A stretch of DNA of 64,000 nt from a bacterium (lineage in GTDB: Bacteria > Bacillota > Clostridia > Lachnospirales > Lachnospiraceae). The notes below the pieces were generated by a model, which saw only the letters and a list, made by a program, of their open reading frames with translations, did not search any database and was not told the DNA's origin. Where the stretch lies: the NCBI GenBank assembly GCA_023667365.1, contig JAMPAG010000002.1, forward strand, positions 60,553 through 124,552, given 5' to 3'. The position numbers were made by a program, and so were the translations under genes. Shown here in pieces: positions 57,322 to 64,000 of this stretch (its first letter is position 1; every line of letters starts with the position of its first letter).

Positions 57322-58668
57322 GTGGCGCATATTAAGTGGAACGATCGGTATAAACTTGGCGTTGATTTTATTGACAAGGAGCATAAGCAGCTCTTTTCGA
57401 CGATGGACCGGCTGTTAAGGCTCAGCGAGAATGAGGAAAAGAGCGAATGGGCATGCCGAGAGGGCGTAAAATATCTGAAAAATCACTCCTTAGAGCATTT
57501 TGAGCACGAAGAAAGCTATATGCAGTCGATCAATTATGGCGAGTATGAGATACATAAGCGTCTGCACAATGATTTTCGCGATAATACGCTGCCGGCGCTG
57601 GAAAAAGAAATGGAAGAGTCGGAGTACTCCACAGACTCTATCCGGCATTTTCTGGGCGTCTGTATCGGATGGGTGGTTGCGCACACCCTGACGGAAGATT
57701 TGGCGATCGCGGGAAAAAAGACCAGCAAGTGGCTGGATATTCCGCATGAAAAAGAGCATGAGATCATGGAGCAGGATTTGGTTCAGCTGATTCAGGAAAT
57801 GTTCCGGCTGGATGCGAAAATGATCAGCGGACAGTATGCGGGGGAAAATTTCGGCAAAGTAGTATGTTTCCGCTTTGTCTACCGCGGTGAGCAGAAAGAA
57901 AAATGGGAGATTACGCTTGTCTTTGAGGAACATCTTCTTTTAGCGGTGGTAGGAGCGATCTTTAACGCGGAATATAAAAAGCTGGACGACATGGTGATCA
58001 ACATTTCCCGCTATCTTTCCAAACAGTTTATGGAGCGCGTCAAAGAGAGTTTTCCGGCATTGGCGTCATTCACCTTGGAAAAAGAAAATCTGCTGACCTA
58101 TGAACAGCTTGTGGATTCCTTTGACCGCGAGCAGCCGGCGTGCAGCCTGCTGTTTGATACGGGCGAGGGATATTTTGCGTTCTGCGCGGTGTCCGCCGAC
58201 CTTGTCCGCGGTAAGAGCGAAATGGCGATCAATCACGAGAACGCTATAGACACGGTAAAGCAGTATCTGGTAAAAGAAGATGCTTCTTTCAAGGGACAGA
58301 AAAAGAAGATTCTGATCGTGGACGATTCGGACTTTATGCGGAGCAGGATCGTGCGGCTTTTTGCGGATGATTATGACGTGACGGAGGTGGCGTCCAGTGT
58401 TTCGGCGATCCAGAGCATCACGATCAACAGACCGGATCTGCTGCTTTTGGATTATGAGATGCCCGTCTGCGACGGAAGGCAGACGTTAGAAATGATCCGT
58501 TCGGAGAAGGCGACGGCGAATATTCCGGTCATCTTCCTGACCGGCAGGGGCGACCGCGAGAGTGTCAAAAAAGTCATGGCGCTCAAGCCGGAGGGCTATC
58601 TGTTAAAGGCGATGCCGGAGGAAGAGATTAAGAAGATCATTGATGATTTTTTCGCGAAGCGGGCATAA
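57322..58668 (+). CDS. Bacteriohemerythrin - CheX-like? - REC fusion
   Basis: 448 residues, GTG start with GAGGGGGAG. Residues 1-135 are a bacteriohemerythrin with the di-iron ligands: DKEHKQL (His 21), HSLEHFEHEESYM, HKRLHNDF and AHTLTED. The middle (about 150-320) has a VVGAIFNAEYKKLDDMVINI-like layout suggestive of CheX/CheC phosphatases, but this is weak. The end (about 330-448) is a REC receiver with DDSD, LLLLDYEMPVCDG (phospho-Asp) and a Lys in YLLKAMP. Hemerythrin binds oxygen or NO, so this probably couples O2 sensing to a phospho-relay. No kinase next door. Confidence 0.9.
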   Translation: MAHIKWNDRYKLGVDFIDKEHKQLFSTMDRLLRLSENEEKSEWACREGVKYLKNHSLEHFEHEESYMQSINYGEYEIHKRLHNDFRDNTLPALEKEMEESEYSTDSIRHFLGVCIGWVVAHTLTEDLAIAGKKTSKWLDIPHEKEHEIMEQDLVQLIQEMFRLDAKMISGQYAGENFGKVVCFRFVYRGEQKEKWEITLVFEEHLLLAVVGAIFNAEYKKLDDMVINISRYLSKQFMERVKESFPALASFTLEKENLLTYEQLVDSFDREQPACSLLFDTGEGYFAFCAVSADLVRGKSEMAINHENAIDTVKQYLVKEDASFKGQKKKILIVDDSDFMRSRIVRLFADDYDVTEVASSVSAIQSITINRPDLLLLDYEMPVCDGRQTLEMIRSEKATANIPVIFLTGRGDRESVKKVMALKPEGYLLKAMPEEEIKKIIDDFFAKRA

Positions 58669-58710
58669 AAGGGAAATCCTTTGCAATGAAAGACGTGTAT
58701 TCTGAATTCT

Positions 58711-58751
58711 AAAACGGGGAAAACTGATTTTTTTCAGCTTCCCCGTTTTCT
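58711..58751 (+). terminator. Terminator of the hemerythrin-REC gene
   Basis: AAACGGGGAA pairs with TTCCCCGTTT, with a smaller CTGA/TCAG inside, then TTC. Confidence 0.8.
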
Positions 58752-58804
58752 TGCAAAGAAAAAAGCCCTAGAGCCCGCATAAAATGCAAACCCTAAGACT
58801 TCAG

Positions 58805-58877
58805 TGCACCGCCAGGGGCTCGAACCCTGGACACCCTGATTAAGAGTCAGGTGCTCTACCAACTGAGCTAGCGGTGC
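58805..58877 (-). tRNA. tRNA-Lys (CTT)
   Basis: A 73-nt cloverleaf on the minus strand: acceptor GCACCGC/GCGGTGC, D-arm TAGCTCAGTTGGTAGAGC, anticodon loop CTCTTAA (anticodon CTT), T-loop GGGTTCGAGCC, A discriminator. CCA not encoded. It lies in a 342-bp gap between the hemerythrin terminator and pepP. Confidence 0.94.
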
Positions 58878-59010
58878 ACAACGTATTACAACGTTGCCGC
58901 ATTATGACTGCCGTATTTACAACGCAAGAGTTATTATAGTATAATGCTTTTTGTTTGGCAAGCTTTTTTTCACAAATTTTTCATCATTTTCAAAAAACGG
59001 AGGAAAACTT

Positions 59011-60822
59011 ATGATACGGGAAAGAATCACACGGCTGCAGAACCTGATGAAAGAGAGGGGCATAGATTATTATGTCATTCCCTCCGACGATTATCACAGT
59101 TCGGAATATGTGCATGCATTTTTTAAGTGCCGCGCGTACATGTCGGGATTTACGGGATCGGCGGGGACGCTGATCGTGAGTGCGGACAGCGCAGGTCTGT
59201 GGACGGACGGCAGATACTTTTTGCAGGCGGAGGAGCAGCTTTCAGGCAGCGGCATCACGCTTTACCGTTCGGGCGAAAAAGACGTGCCGACGATGACGGA
59301 ATATCTCGCGGAAGCGCTTTTGGGCGGCGGTACGCTTGGATTTGACGGGCGTGTCATAACTAAGTCGTTTGTGGACAAACTGTTTGCGGCGCTGGAGGAG
59401 CGCAGACGGGGTGCGTCCGAGGCGGTGACGCTTCGTTACGAGGAGGATCTGGTCGGTCTGGTGTGGGAGGACCGTCCTGCGCTCACGGCGGAACCCGCCT
59501 ATGAACTGGATGTCTGCTTTGCCGGCGAGAGCCGTGCGGATAAGCTTGCGCGCGTCCGCACCGAACTTGCGAAGCAGGAGGCGGACTGCCTGATCCTGAC
59601 GAGCTTAGACGATATTGCGTGGCTGCTCAATATCCGTGGCGGCGACGTCGCGTATAATCCGGTCGTGCGCTCCTATTTTCTGCTGGAAAAGGACGGCGGC
59701 GTTTTGTATATGGATCAAAATGCGTGCCCGCCGGAACTGACAGCTTCGTTAAAAAATGACAATATTGTCATAAAAGAATACAATGCGATCTACGGGGATG
59801 TGCGGACGTTTGCGGACGGCACGGTCGTACAGTGGGATGAGCAGGTCGTCAATTATGCGCTGATCCAAAACGTAAATCCGGCATGTACGGTCGTTGCGCA
59901 CGAGAATCCGACGTTGCTTTTTAAGGCGTGCAAGAATCCGACCGAGGTGGAGAATATGCGTAAGGCGCATGTGAAGGACGGCGTGGCGCTGTGCAAATTC
60001 CTCTGCTGGCTCGACAAGGCGGTGCCGGAAGGAAATGTGACAGAACTGTCAGCTGCGGACAAGCTGGAGGAATTTCGCTGTGAACAGGAACATTACCGCG
60101 GGCAGAGCTTTGAGCCGATTATCGGTTACGGCGCGCATGGCGCGATTATCCATTACAGCGCGACAGAGGAGAGCAGCGTGACGCTGCAGCCGGAGGGTTT
60201 TGTGCTGATGGATACGGGCGGGCAGTATCTGGAGGGGACGACCGACGTGACGAGAACGGTGGCGCTTGGCAAACTGACACAGGAGCAGAAAAAACATTTC
60301 ACGGCGGTCTTAAAGGGAAACTTAAATCTGGCGTCCGCGCGGTTCATGGAAGGGACGACCGGCTTAAATCTTGATTTTTTAGCGAGAAAGGCGTTGTGGG
60401 AGCTGGGGCTTGACTACCGCCACGGCACGGGGCACGGCGTCGGGTATTTCTTGAATGTGCATGAGGGGCCGAACGCGTTCCGCCTGAAAGCAGCGACGGG
60501 CAGGGAGACGAAAACGCCGTTTGTGGAGGGCATGATTACGTCGGATGAGCCGGGCGTGTATTTTGACGGGCGCTACGGGATCCGGCTGGAGAATCTCATT
60601 GTCTGCTGTAAGGATCAGATGACGGAGTACGGGCAGCTGATGCGCCATGAATATCTGACGATGGCACCGTTTGATCTGCGCGCGGTAGAGCTGTCGATGC
60701 TGACAAAGGAGGAAAAGACGGCGCTCAACGCGTACCACAAAAAAGTATATGACACGATCAGTCCGATGCTGAACGAGGACGAGCGGGAATGGCTTGCGCA
60801 GGCGACAGTGCCGGTCGCGTGA
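59011..60822 (+). CDS. pepP: Xaa-Pro aminopeptidase, M24 family
   Basis: 603 residues. Cleaves the N-terminal residue before proline. Seen: two N-terminal creatinase-like domains (to about 310) and the pita-bread catalytic domain with metal ligands LMDTGGQYLEGTTDVTR (two Asp), HGTGHGVGYFLN (His), SDEPGVY (Glu) and IRLENLIVC (Glu). The long three-domain form is typical of Clostridia. ATG 59011 has ACGGAGG; the frame to 58951 has none. Confidence 0.95.
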   Translation: MIRERITRLQNLMKERGIDYYVIPSDDYHSSEYVHAFFKCRAYMSGFTGSAGTLIVSADSAGLWTDGRYFLQAEEQLSGSGITLYRSGEKDVPTMTEYLAEALLGGGTLGFDGRVITKSFVDKLFAALEERRRGASEAVTLRYEEDLVGLVWEDRPALTAEPAYELDVCFAGESRADKLARVRTELAKQEADCLILTSLDDIAWLLNIRGGDVAYNPVVRSYFLLEKDGGVLYMDQNACPPELTASLKNDNIVIKEYNAIYGDVRTFADGTVVQWDEQVVNYALIQNVNPACTVVAHENPTLLFKACKNPTEVENMRKAHVKDGVALCKFLCWLDKAVPEGNVTELSAADKLEEFRCEQEHYRGQSFEPIIGYGAHGAIIHYSATEESSVTLQPEGFVLMDTGGQYLEGTTDVTRTVALGKLTQEQKKHFTAVLKGNLNLASARFMEGTTGLNLDFLARKALWELGLDYRHGTGHGVGYFLNVHEGPNAFRLKAATGRETKTPFVEGMITSDEPGVYFDGRYGIRLENLIVCCKDQMTEYGQLMRHEYLTMAPFDLRAVELSMLTKEEKTALNAYHKKVYDTISPMLNEDEREWLAQATVPVA

Positions 60823-60950
60823 GAAGAATGCGGACAAAGGGCGAACTATTTCGGTTCCGAATCTTGCGATGCAGAACGGTACGTTGAAAAACGCTTTGCG
60901 CCCTGCCGCAGGCTTGTTATGGAAAAACAGCGCGGAAATGGAGAAAGTGA

Positions 60951-61739
60951 ATGGGGAAAGCAATGATTTTTGACACACATGCACATTATGACGATCAGGT
61001 GTTTGATGAGGATCGCGACGAGCTGCTTTGCAGTATGGCGGCGCGCGGCATCGGTACGATCGTCAATATCGGGGCGGATATGGAAACGAGCGCGGCAACG
61101 GTGGCGCTGACGGAGCGGTATCCTTTTCTGTATGGCGCGGTGGGCGTGCACCCGTCCGAGACAGGCGGGCTCACAGAAGACGACATGGAGCAGTTAAAAC
61201 GCTATGCCGCGCGGCCGAAGATTGTGGCAATCGGCGAGATCGGTCTGGATTATCATGATCCCGATACGAACCGCGAGGCGCAGCAGCGTTGGTTTGTGCG
61301 TCAGCTTGCATTGGCGCGGGAAGTCCGGCTTCCGGTCGTGATCCACTCGCGCGACGCGGCGGACGATACCATGCGGATCATGAAGGAGCAGAAATGTGAA
61401 GAGATCGGCGGCGTGATTCATTGTTTTTCGTATTCCAAGGAACTTGCGCTGCAATATGTGAAGATGGGGTTTTATATCGGCGTCGGCGGCGTGCTTACGT
61501 TTGCAAACGCCAAAAAGCTTGTGGAGGCGGTAAAAGCGGTTCCGCTTGAGAAAATCGTGCTGGAGACGGACGCGCCGTACCTTTCGCCTGCGCCGGAGCG
61601 CGGCGTGCGCAATCATTCCGGAAAGCTGACGCTTGTGTCGGAAAAACTCGCCGCGTTAAAAGGCGTGACGGTGCAGGAGCTGATCCGGATTACGGAGGAA
61701 AATGCCCGCAGGCTTTACCGTATGGGGCAGGAGACATAA
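60951..61739 (+). CDS. tatD: TatD-family deoxyribonuclease
   Basis: 262 residues: metal-dependent hydrolase of the TatD family with FDTHAHYDD (H-x-H), IGEIGLDYHDP (Glu), VIHSRDAADDT (His), GVIHCFS (His) and LETDAPYLSP (Asp). These enzymes act on DNA ends and are implicated in repair. The start has GGAGAAAGTGA. Probably in one transcript with pepP and ksgA. The 193-bp gap before ksgA is GC-rich and shows no recognised feature. Confidence 0.93.
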   Translation: MGKAMIFDTHAHYDDQVFDEDRDELLCSMAARGIGTIVNIGADMETSAATVALTERYPFLYGAVGVHPSETGGLTEDDMEQLKRYAARPKIVAIGEIGLDYHDPDTNREAQQRWFVRQLALAREVRLPVVIHSRDAADDTMRIMKEQKCEEIGGVIHCFSYSKELALQYVKMGFYIGVGGVLTFANAKKLVEAVKAVPLEKIVLETDAPYLSPAPERGVRNHSGKLTLVSEKLAALKGVTVQELIRITEENARRLYRMGQET

Positions 61740-61932
61740 GAAAGGGCATGGCGCATCCGCCATCACAGGAACGCGCATCAAGGAGATAAGCCCGCGCCGC
61801 ATGCAGCAGGGAATGTGAGGCAGGGCTGCGGTGAGAGGGGAAGCGTGCGGAGCGCGGATGCGACGCATGGAGGGCAAGGATCAGGAGCGGCCCGCACAGC
61901 TTTCTGCGCCGGGCGCATAACGGAGGATAACC

Positions 61933-62808
61933 ATGGCAGAACTTGGCAAACCGCAGAATACAATCGCGGTCCTGCAAAAATACCAATTTCATTTTCAAAA
62001 AAAATTCGGGCAGAATTTTCTGATCGACGAGCGCGTGCTCGGACGGATCATAGACGCCGCCGGGATCGGAGAGAACGACTGCGTGATCGAGGTCGGTCCG
62101 GGCATCGGGACGATGACGCAGTATCTTGCGGAGCGGGCGCGGGAGGTCGTGGCGGTCGAGATCGACAAAATGCTGATTCCGATTCTCTCGGACACGCTTT
62201 CCGCCTATGAGAATGTGACCGTTTTGAATGAGGACATTCTCAAGGTGGACGTCGGCGCGCTCGTGCAGGAAAAAAATCACGGACAGCCGGTTAAGATCGT
62301 GGCAAATCTTCCCTATTATATTACAACGCCGATCATTACGGGACTGTTAGAGAGCGGCGTGCCGATCGAAAGCATGACGGTCATGGTACAGAAAGAAGTC
62401 GCGGAGCGTATGCAGGCGAAGCCCGGCACAAAGGATTACGGCGCGCTTTCGCTTGCCGTGCAGTATTACGCGGAGCCGGAAGTCGTCGCCCATGTCCCGC
62501 AAAATTGCTTTATCCCGCGCCCGCAGATCGGGAGCGCGGTCATCCGGCTGCGCCGGTATGAAAAGCCGCCTGTGGAAGTGGGGGACGTCCAAAAGATGTT
62601 TGCCGTGATCCGCGCCGTGTTTAACCAGAGACGCAAGACGATGGTGAACAGCGTTGCGAACGCGGAAGAGCTTGGCGTAACGAAAGAGCAGGTGCTGTAT
62701 GCGCTGGAACAGATGGGGGAGAGTCCGACGGTGCGGGGGGAGACGTTTTCGCTCGAACGGTTCGCCCGCTTTACGGATCTTTTGCAGCCGTTTCTTTTTT
62801 CAGAGTGA
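61933..62808 (+). CDS. rsmA: 16S rRNA dimethyladenosine transferase
   Basis: 291 residues. Dimethylates two adjacent adenines in the 3' hairpin of 16S rRNA during ribosome assembly. Seen: KFGQNFLIDERVLGRII, SAM site VIEVGPGIGTMTQYLAE, VEIDKMLIPIL, the catalytic NLPYYITTPII and a C-terminal helical domain with NQRRKTMVNS. AACGGAGGATAACC precedes ATG. Usual association of tatD with ksgA in Firmicutes is kept. Confidence 0.95.
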   Translation: MAELGKPQNTIAVLQKYQFHFQKKFGQNFLIDERVLGRIIDAAGIGENDCVIEVGPGIGTMTQYLAERAREVVAVEIDKMLIPILSDTLSAYENVTVLNEDILKVDVGALVQEKNHGQPVKIVANLPYYITTPIITGLLESGVPIESMTVMVQKEVAERMQAKPGTKDYGALSLAVQYYAEPEVVAHVPQNCFIPRPQIGSAVIRLRRYEKPPVEVGDVQKMFAVIRAVFNQRRKTMVNSVANAEELGVTKEQVLYALEQMGESPTVRGETFSLERFARFTDLLQPFLFSE

Positions 62809-62847
62809 CCGCAGGACGATTTTCTTTCCGATTCATGAAAGTCTTTT

Positions 62848-62876
62848 TTGACATTGCCGTATGCGTATGATACACT
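62848..62876 (+). promoter_or_regulatory. Promoter of the right-end TPR/coiled-coil gene
   Basis: TTGACA (62848), 17 bp, TACACT (62871). Confidence 0.82.
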
Positions 62877-62958
62877 TAGGGAGATAGTGGATATATAGTG
62901 GATTTTTACAGAATAACCTGTTAAAAAGCACAAGCTGTAGATGTACGAGGTGGCTGTC

Positions 62959-64000
62959 TTGGATAAGTATGAATACAAGTTACGGGCGGAGGAGATTAAG
63001 AATCTGATCTCACAAAAAGAGTATGCGGAGGCAATGGCGATCGCGGATACCATTGACTGGCGCAGAGTCAAGAATGTTTCCATGCTGACGATGGTCAGCG
63101 ATTTATATAAAATCAACCGGAAATACGACGTGAGCCGCGACATGCTCCTTTTGGCGTATGACCGGCATCCGGGCGGCAGGACGATCGTATATTCCCTCTG
63201 CGAGCTGTCGATCAAGCTCGGCGAGTTCGTGCAGGCGGTCGAGTATTATAAGGAGTTTGTGCGTGTCGCGCCGAATGACAGCGGGCGCTATATTTTGAAA
63301 TATAAGATTTATGACGCGCAGGAAGTATCGCTTGAGGAACGCATTCATGTTCTGGAAGAATTTAAGGCGGTGGATTATCGCGAAAAGTGGGGATATGAGC
63401 TTGCGTTTTTATATCATCGCGCCGGTTTGGAGCGCCAGTGCGTGGCGGAATGCGACGAGATCATCATCACGTTCGGCGAGGGCAAATATGTCGTAAAAGC
63501 GATGGAGCTGAAAATGCTGCATCAGCCGCTCACGCCCGTACAACAGGAACTGTATGATAACCGCAATCAAAAGAGGATTCCGGGTATGCAGAGGGCGGGG
63601 CAGCCGGCGGCGCGCGGTTCTGTCCAGAGGGAACGGCCGGCTGCGGCGATGCAGTCGTCCGGAGCGGCGTCGTCTGCGGCGTCTGCGCAGCCGTCCATGA
63701 CGGCACAGCAGGGAAGCGAACTGGATATTCATGTAAAAACGCTGGATCTGGGAAATAAATATAATACACTCAATATTCAGGAAGCGCTTGCGAACAGCAT
63801 GAAGGAGATTCTGGCGAAGGACGCGCTGGAGGCGGAGGCACAGCGCAAGCAGGCGGAAGCGGAACAGAGACTGGCACAGGCGCAGTACAGGCAGGAAGAA
63901 GAACGCAGGCTGGCGGAGGAGCAATACCGTCAGGAAGAAGAACAGCGCAGGCTGGCGGAGGAGCAATACCGTCAGGAAGAAGAACAGCGCAGGCTGGCGG
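62959..64000 (+). CDS. TPR-like protein with coiled-coil repeats (partial, runs off the edge)
   Basis: At least 347 codons, no stop within the window. The N-terminal half (to about 190) is TPR-like helices (LSIKLGEFVQAVEYYKEFV). Then an Ala/Gln/Ser-rich linker (about 215-255), a NTLNIQEALANSMKEILAKD segment, and from about 280 a Glu/Arg/Gln coiled coil made of a repeated EEQYRQEEEQRRLA unit. TTG 62959 is preferred since GAGGTGG precedes it, ATG 62941 being in frame but with no site. Likely a cytoplasmic scaffold; the C-terminus is unseen. Confidence 0.75.
   Translation, partial: MDKYEYKLRAEEIKNLISQKEYAEAMAIADTIDWRRVKNVSMLTMVSDLYKINRKYDVSRDMLLLAYDRHPGGRTIVYSLCELSIKLGEFVQAVEYYKEFVRVAPNDSGRYILKYKIYDAQEVSLEERIHVLEEFKAVDYREKWGYELAFLYHRAGLERQCVAECDEIIITFGEGKYVVKAMELKMLHQPLTPVQQELYDNRNQKRIPGMQRAGQPAARGSVQRERPAAAMQSSGAASSAASAQPSMTAQQGSELDIHVKTLDLGNKYNTLNIQEALANSMKEILAKDALEAEAQRKQAEAEQRLAQAQYRQEEERRLAEEQYRQEEEQRRLAEEQYRQEEEQRRLA

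Noticed and set aside
58805..58877. tRNA-Lys as the attachment site of the toxin cassette
   Set aside because: The tRNA is 1.6 kb from the cassette, its 3' end is not duplicated and no recombinase is seen.
60379..60984. 201-codon minus-strand frame
   Set aside because: Mostly antisense to pepP and rich in Arg and His, as expected for a shadow.
61815..62210. 131-codon plus-strand frame before rsmA
   Set aside because: Overlaps the well-supported rsmA start in another frame and encodes Arg/Gly-rich sequence.

Overview
The window looks like chromosome of an anaerobic Clostridia, most like Lachnospiraceae. This is an inference from gene families, AGGAGG-type ribosome binding sites, SigA-type promoters with 17-bp spacers and tRNA genes without an encoded CCA; no rRNA or other species marker is present. 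It carries 58 intact or near-intact protein genes (the last runs off the right edge), two tRNA genes (Pro-CGG and Lys-CTT), two gene remnants and an unusual amount of short repeated or palindromic DNA.

Layout. 0-10 kb: a large cyclic-di-GMP enzyme, a GH3 glycosidase, and a regulator plus ABC exporter operon, ending at tRNA-Pro. 10-16.4 kb: a BlaI/M56 sensor pair whose peptidase is fused to an Asp-box (BNR-like) region, then a RelB-YoeB toxin-antitoxin pair set between two 106-bp direct repeats, then a GntR/ABC operon. 16.7-27.7 kb: GH2 beta-galactosidase and a cation/proton antiporter, an unknown protein, M18 aminopeptidase, cysteine synthase, cardiolipin synthase behind an 80-bp tandem array with promoter-like motifs, a HAD phosphatase and an orphan RelB antitoxin. 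28-34.6 kb: two ABC systems, NatAB-like and Ytr-like, the latter with a well-resolved divergent control region. 34.9-44.5 kb: TPR protein, DUF4037 nucleotidyltransferase, CmpB-like membrane protein, AroA, an ECF sigma/anti-sigma pair with an 11-G tract at the anti-sigma ribosome binding site, a flotillin and TraX. 44.6-53.4 kb: an AT-rich JAMM/JAB gene pair, a clan-A-like glycosidase, an AbrB-RelE type toxin-antitoxin pair beside a Fic remnant, an HD-GYP response regulator, a FeoA-FeoB fusion, a truncated RhuM gene and a nucleotidyltransferase remnant. 53.1-57.2 kb: a regulator, a membrane-anchored surface protein, a lipoprotein ending in an LHH/HNH nuclease domain, and a SUKH immunity protein. 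57.3-64 kb: hemerythrin-REC protein, tRNA-Lys, PepP, TatD, KsgA, and a TPR/coiled-coil protein.

How it works together. Three c-di-GMP or phospho-signalling proteins (GGDEF/EAL, HD-GYP-REC, hemerythrin-REC) and several envelope-stress modules (BlaI/M56, ECF/anti-sigma, two YtrA-type ABC operons, cardiolipin synthase, flotillin) suggest heavy investment in sensing the envelope. The best candidate for an under-described system is the 53.1-57.2 kb cassette, read as a self-contained polymorphic-toxin locus: XRE regulator with its own 8+8-bp palindromic operator, surface partner, lipid-anchored nuclease toxin and immunity protein.
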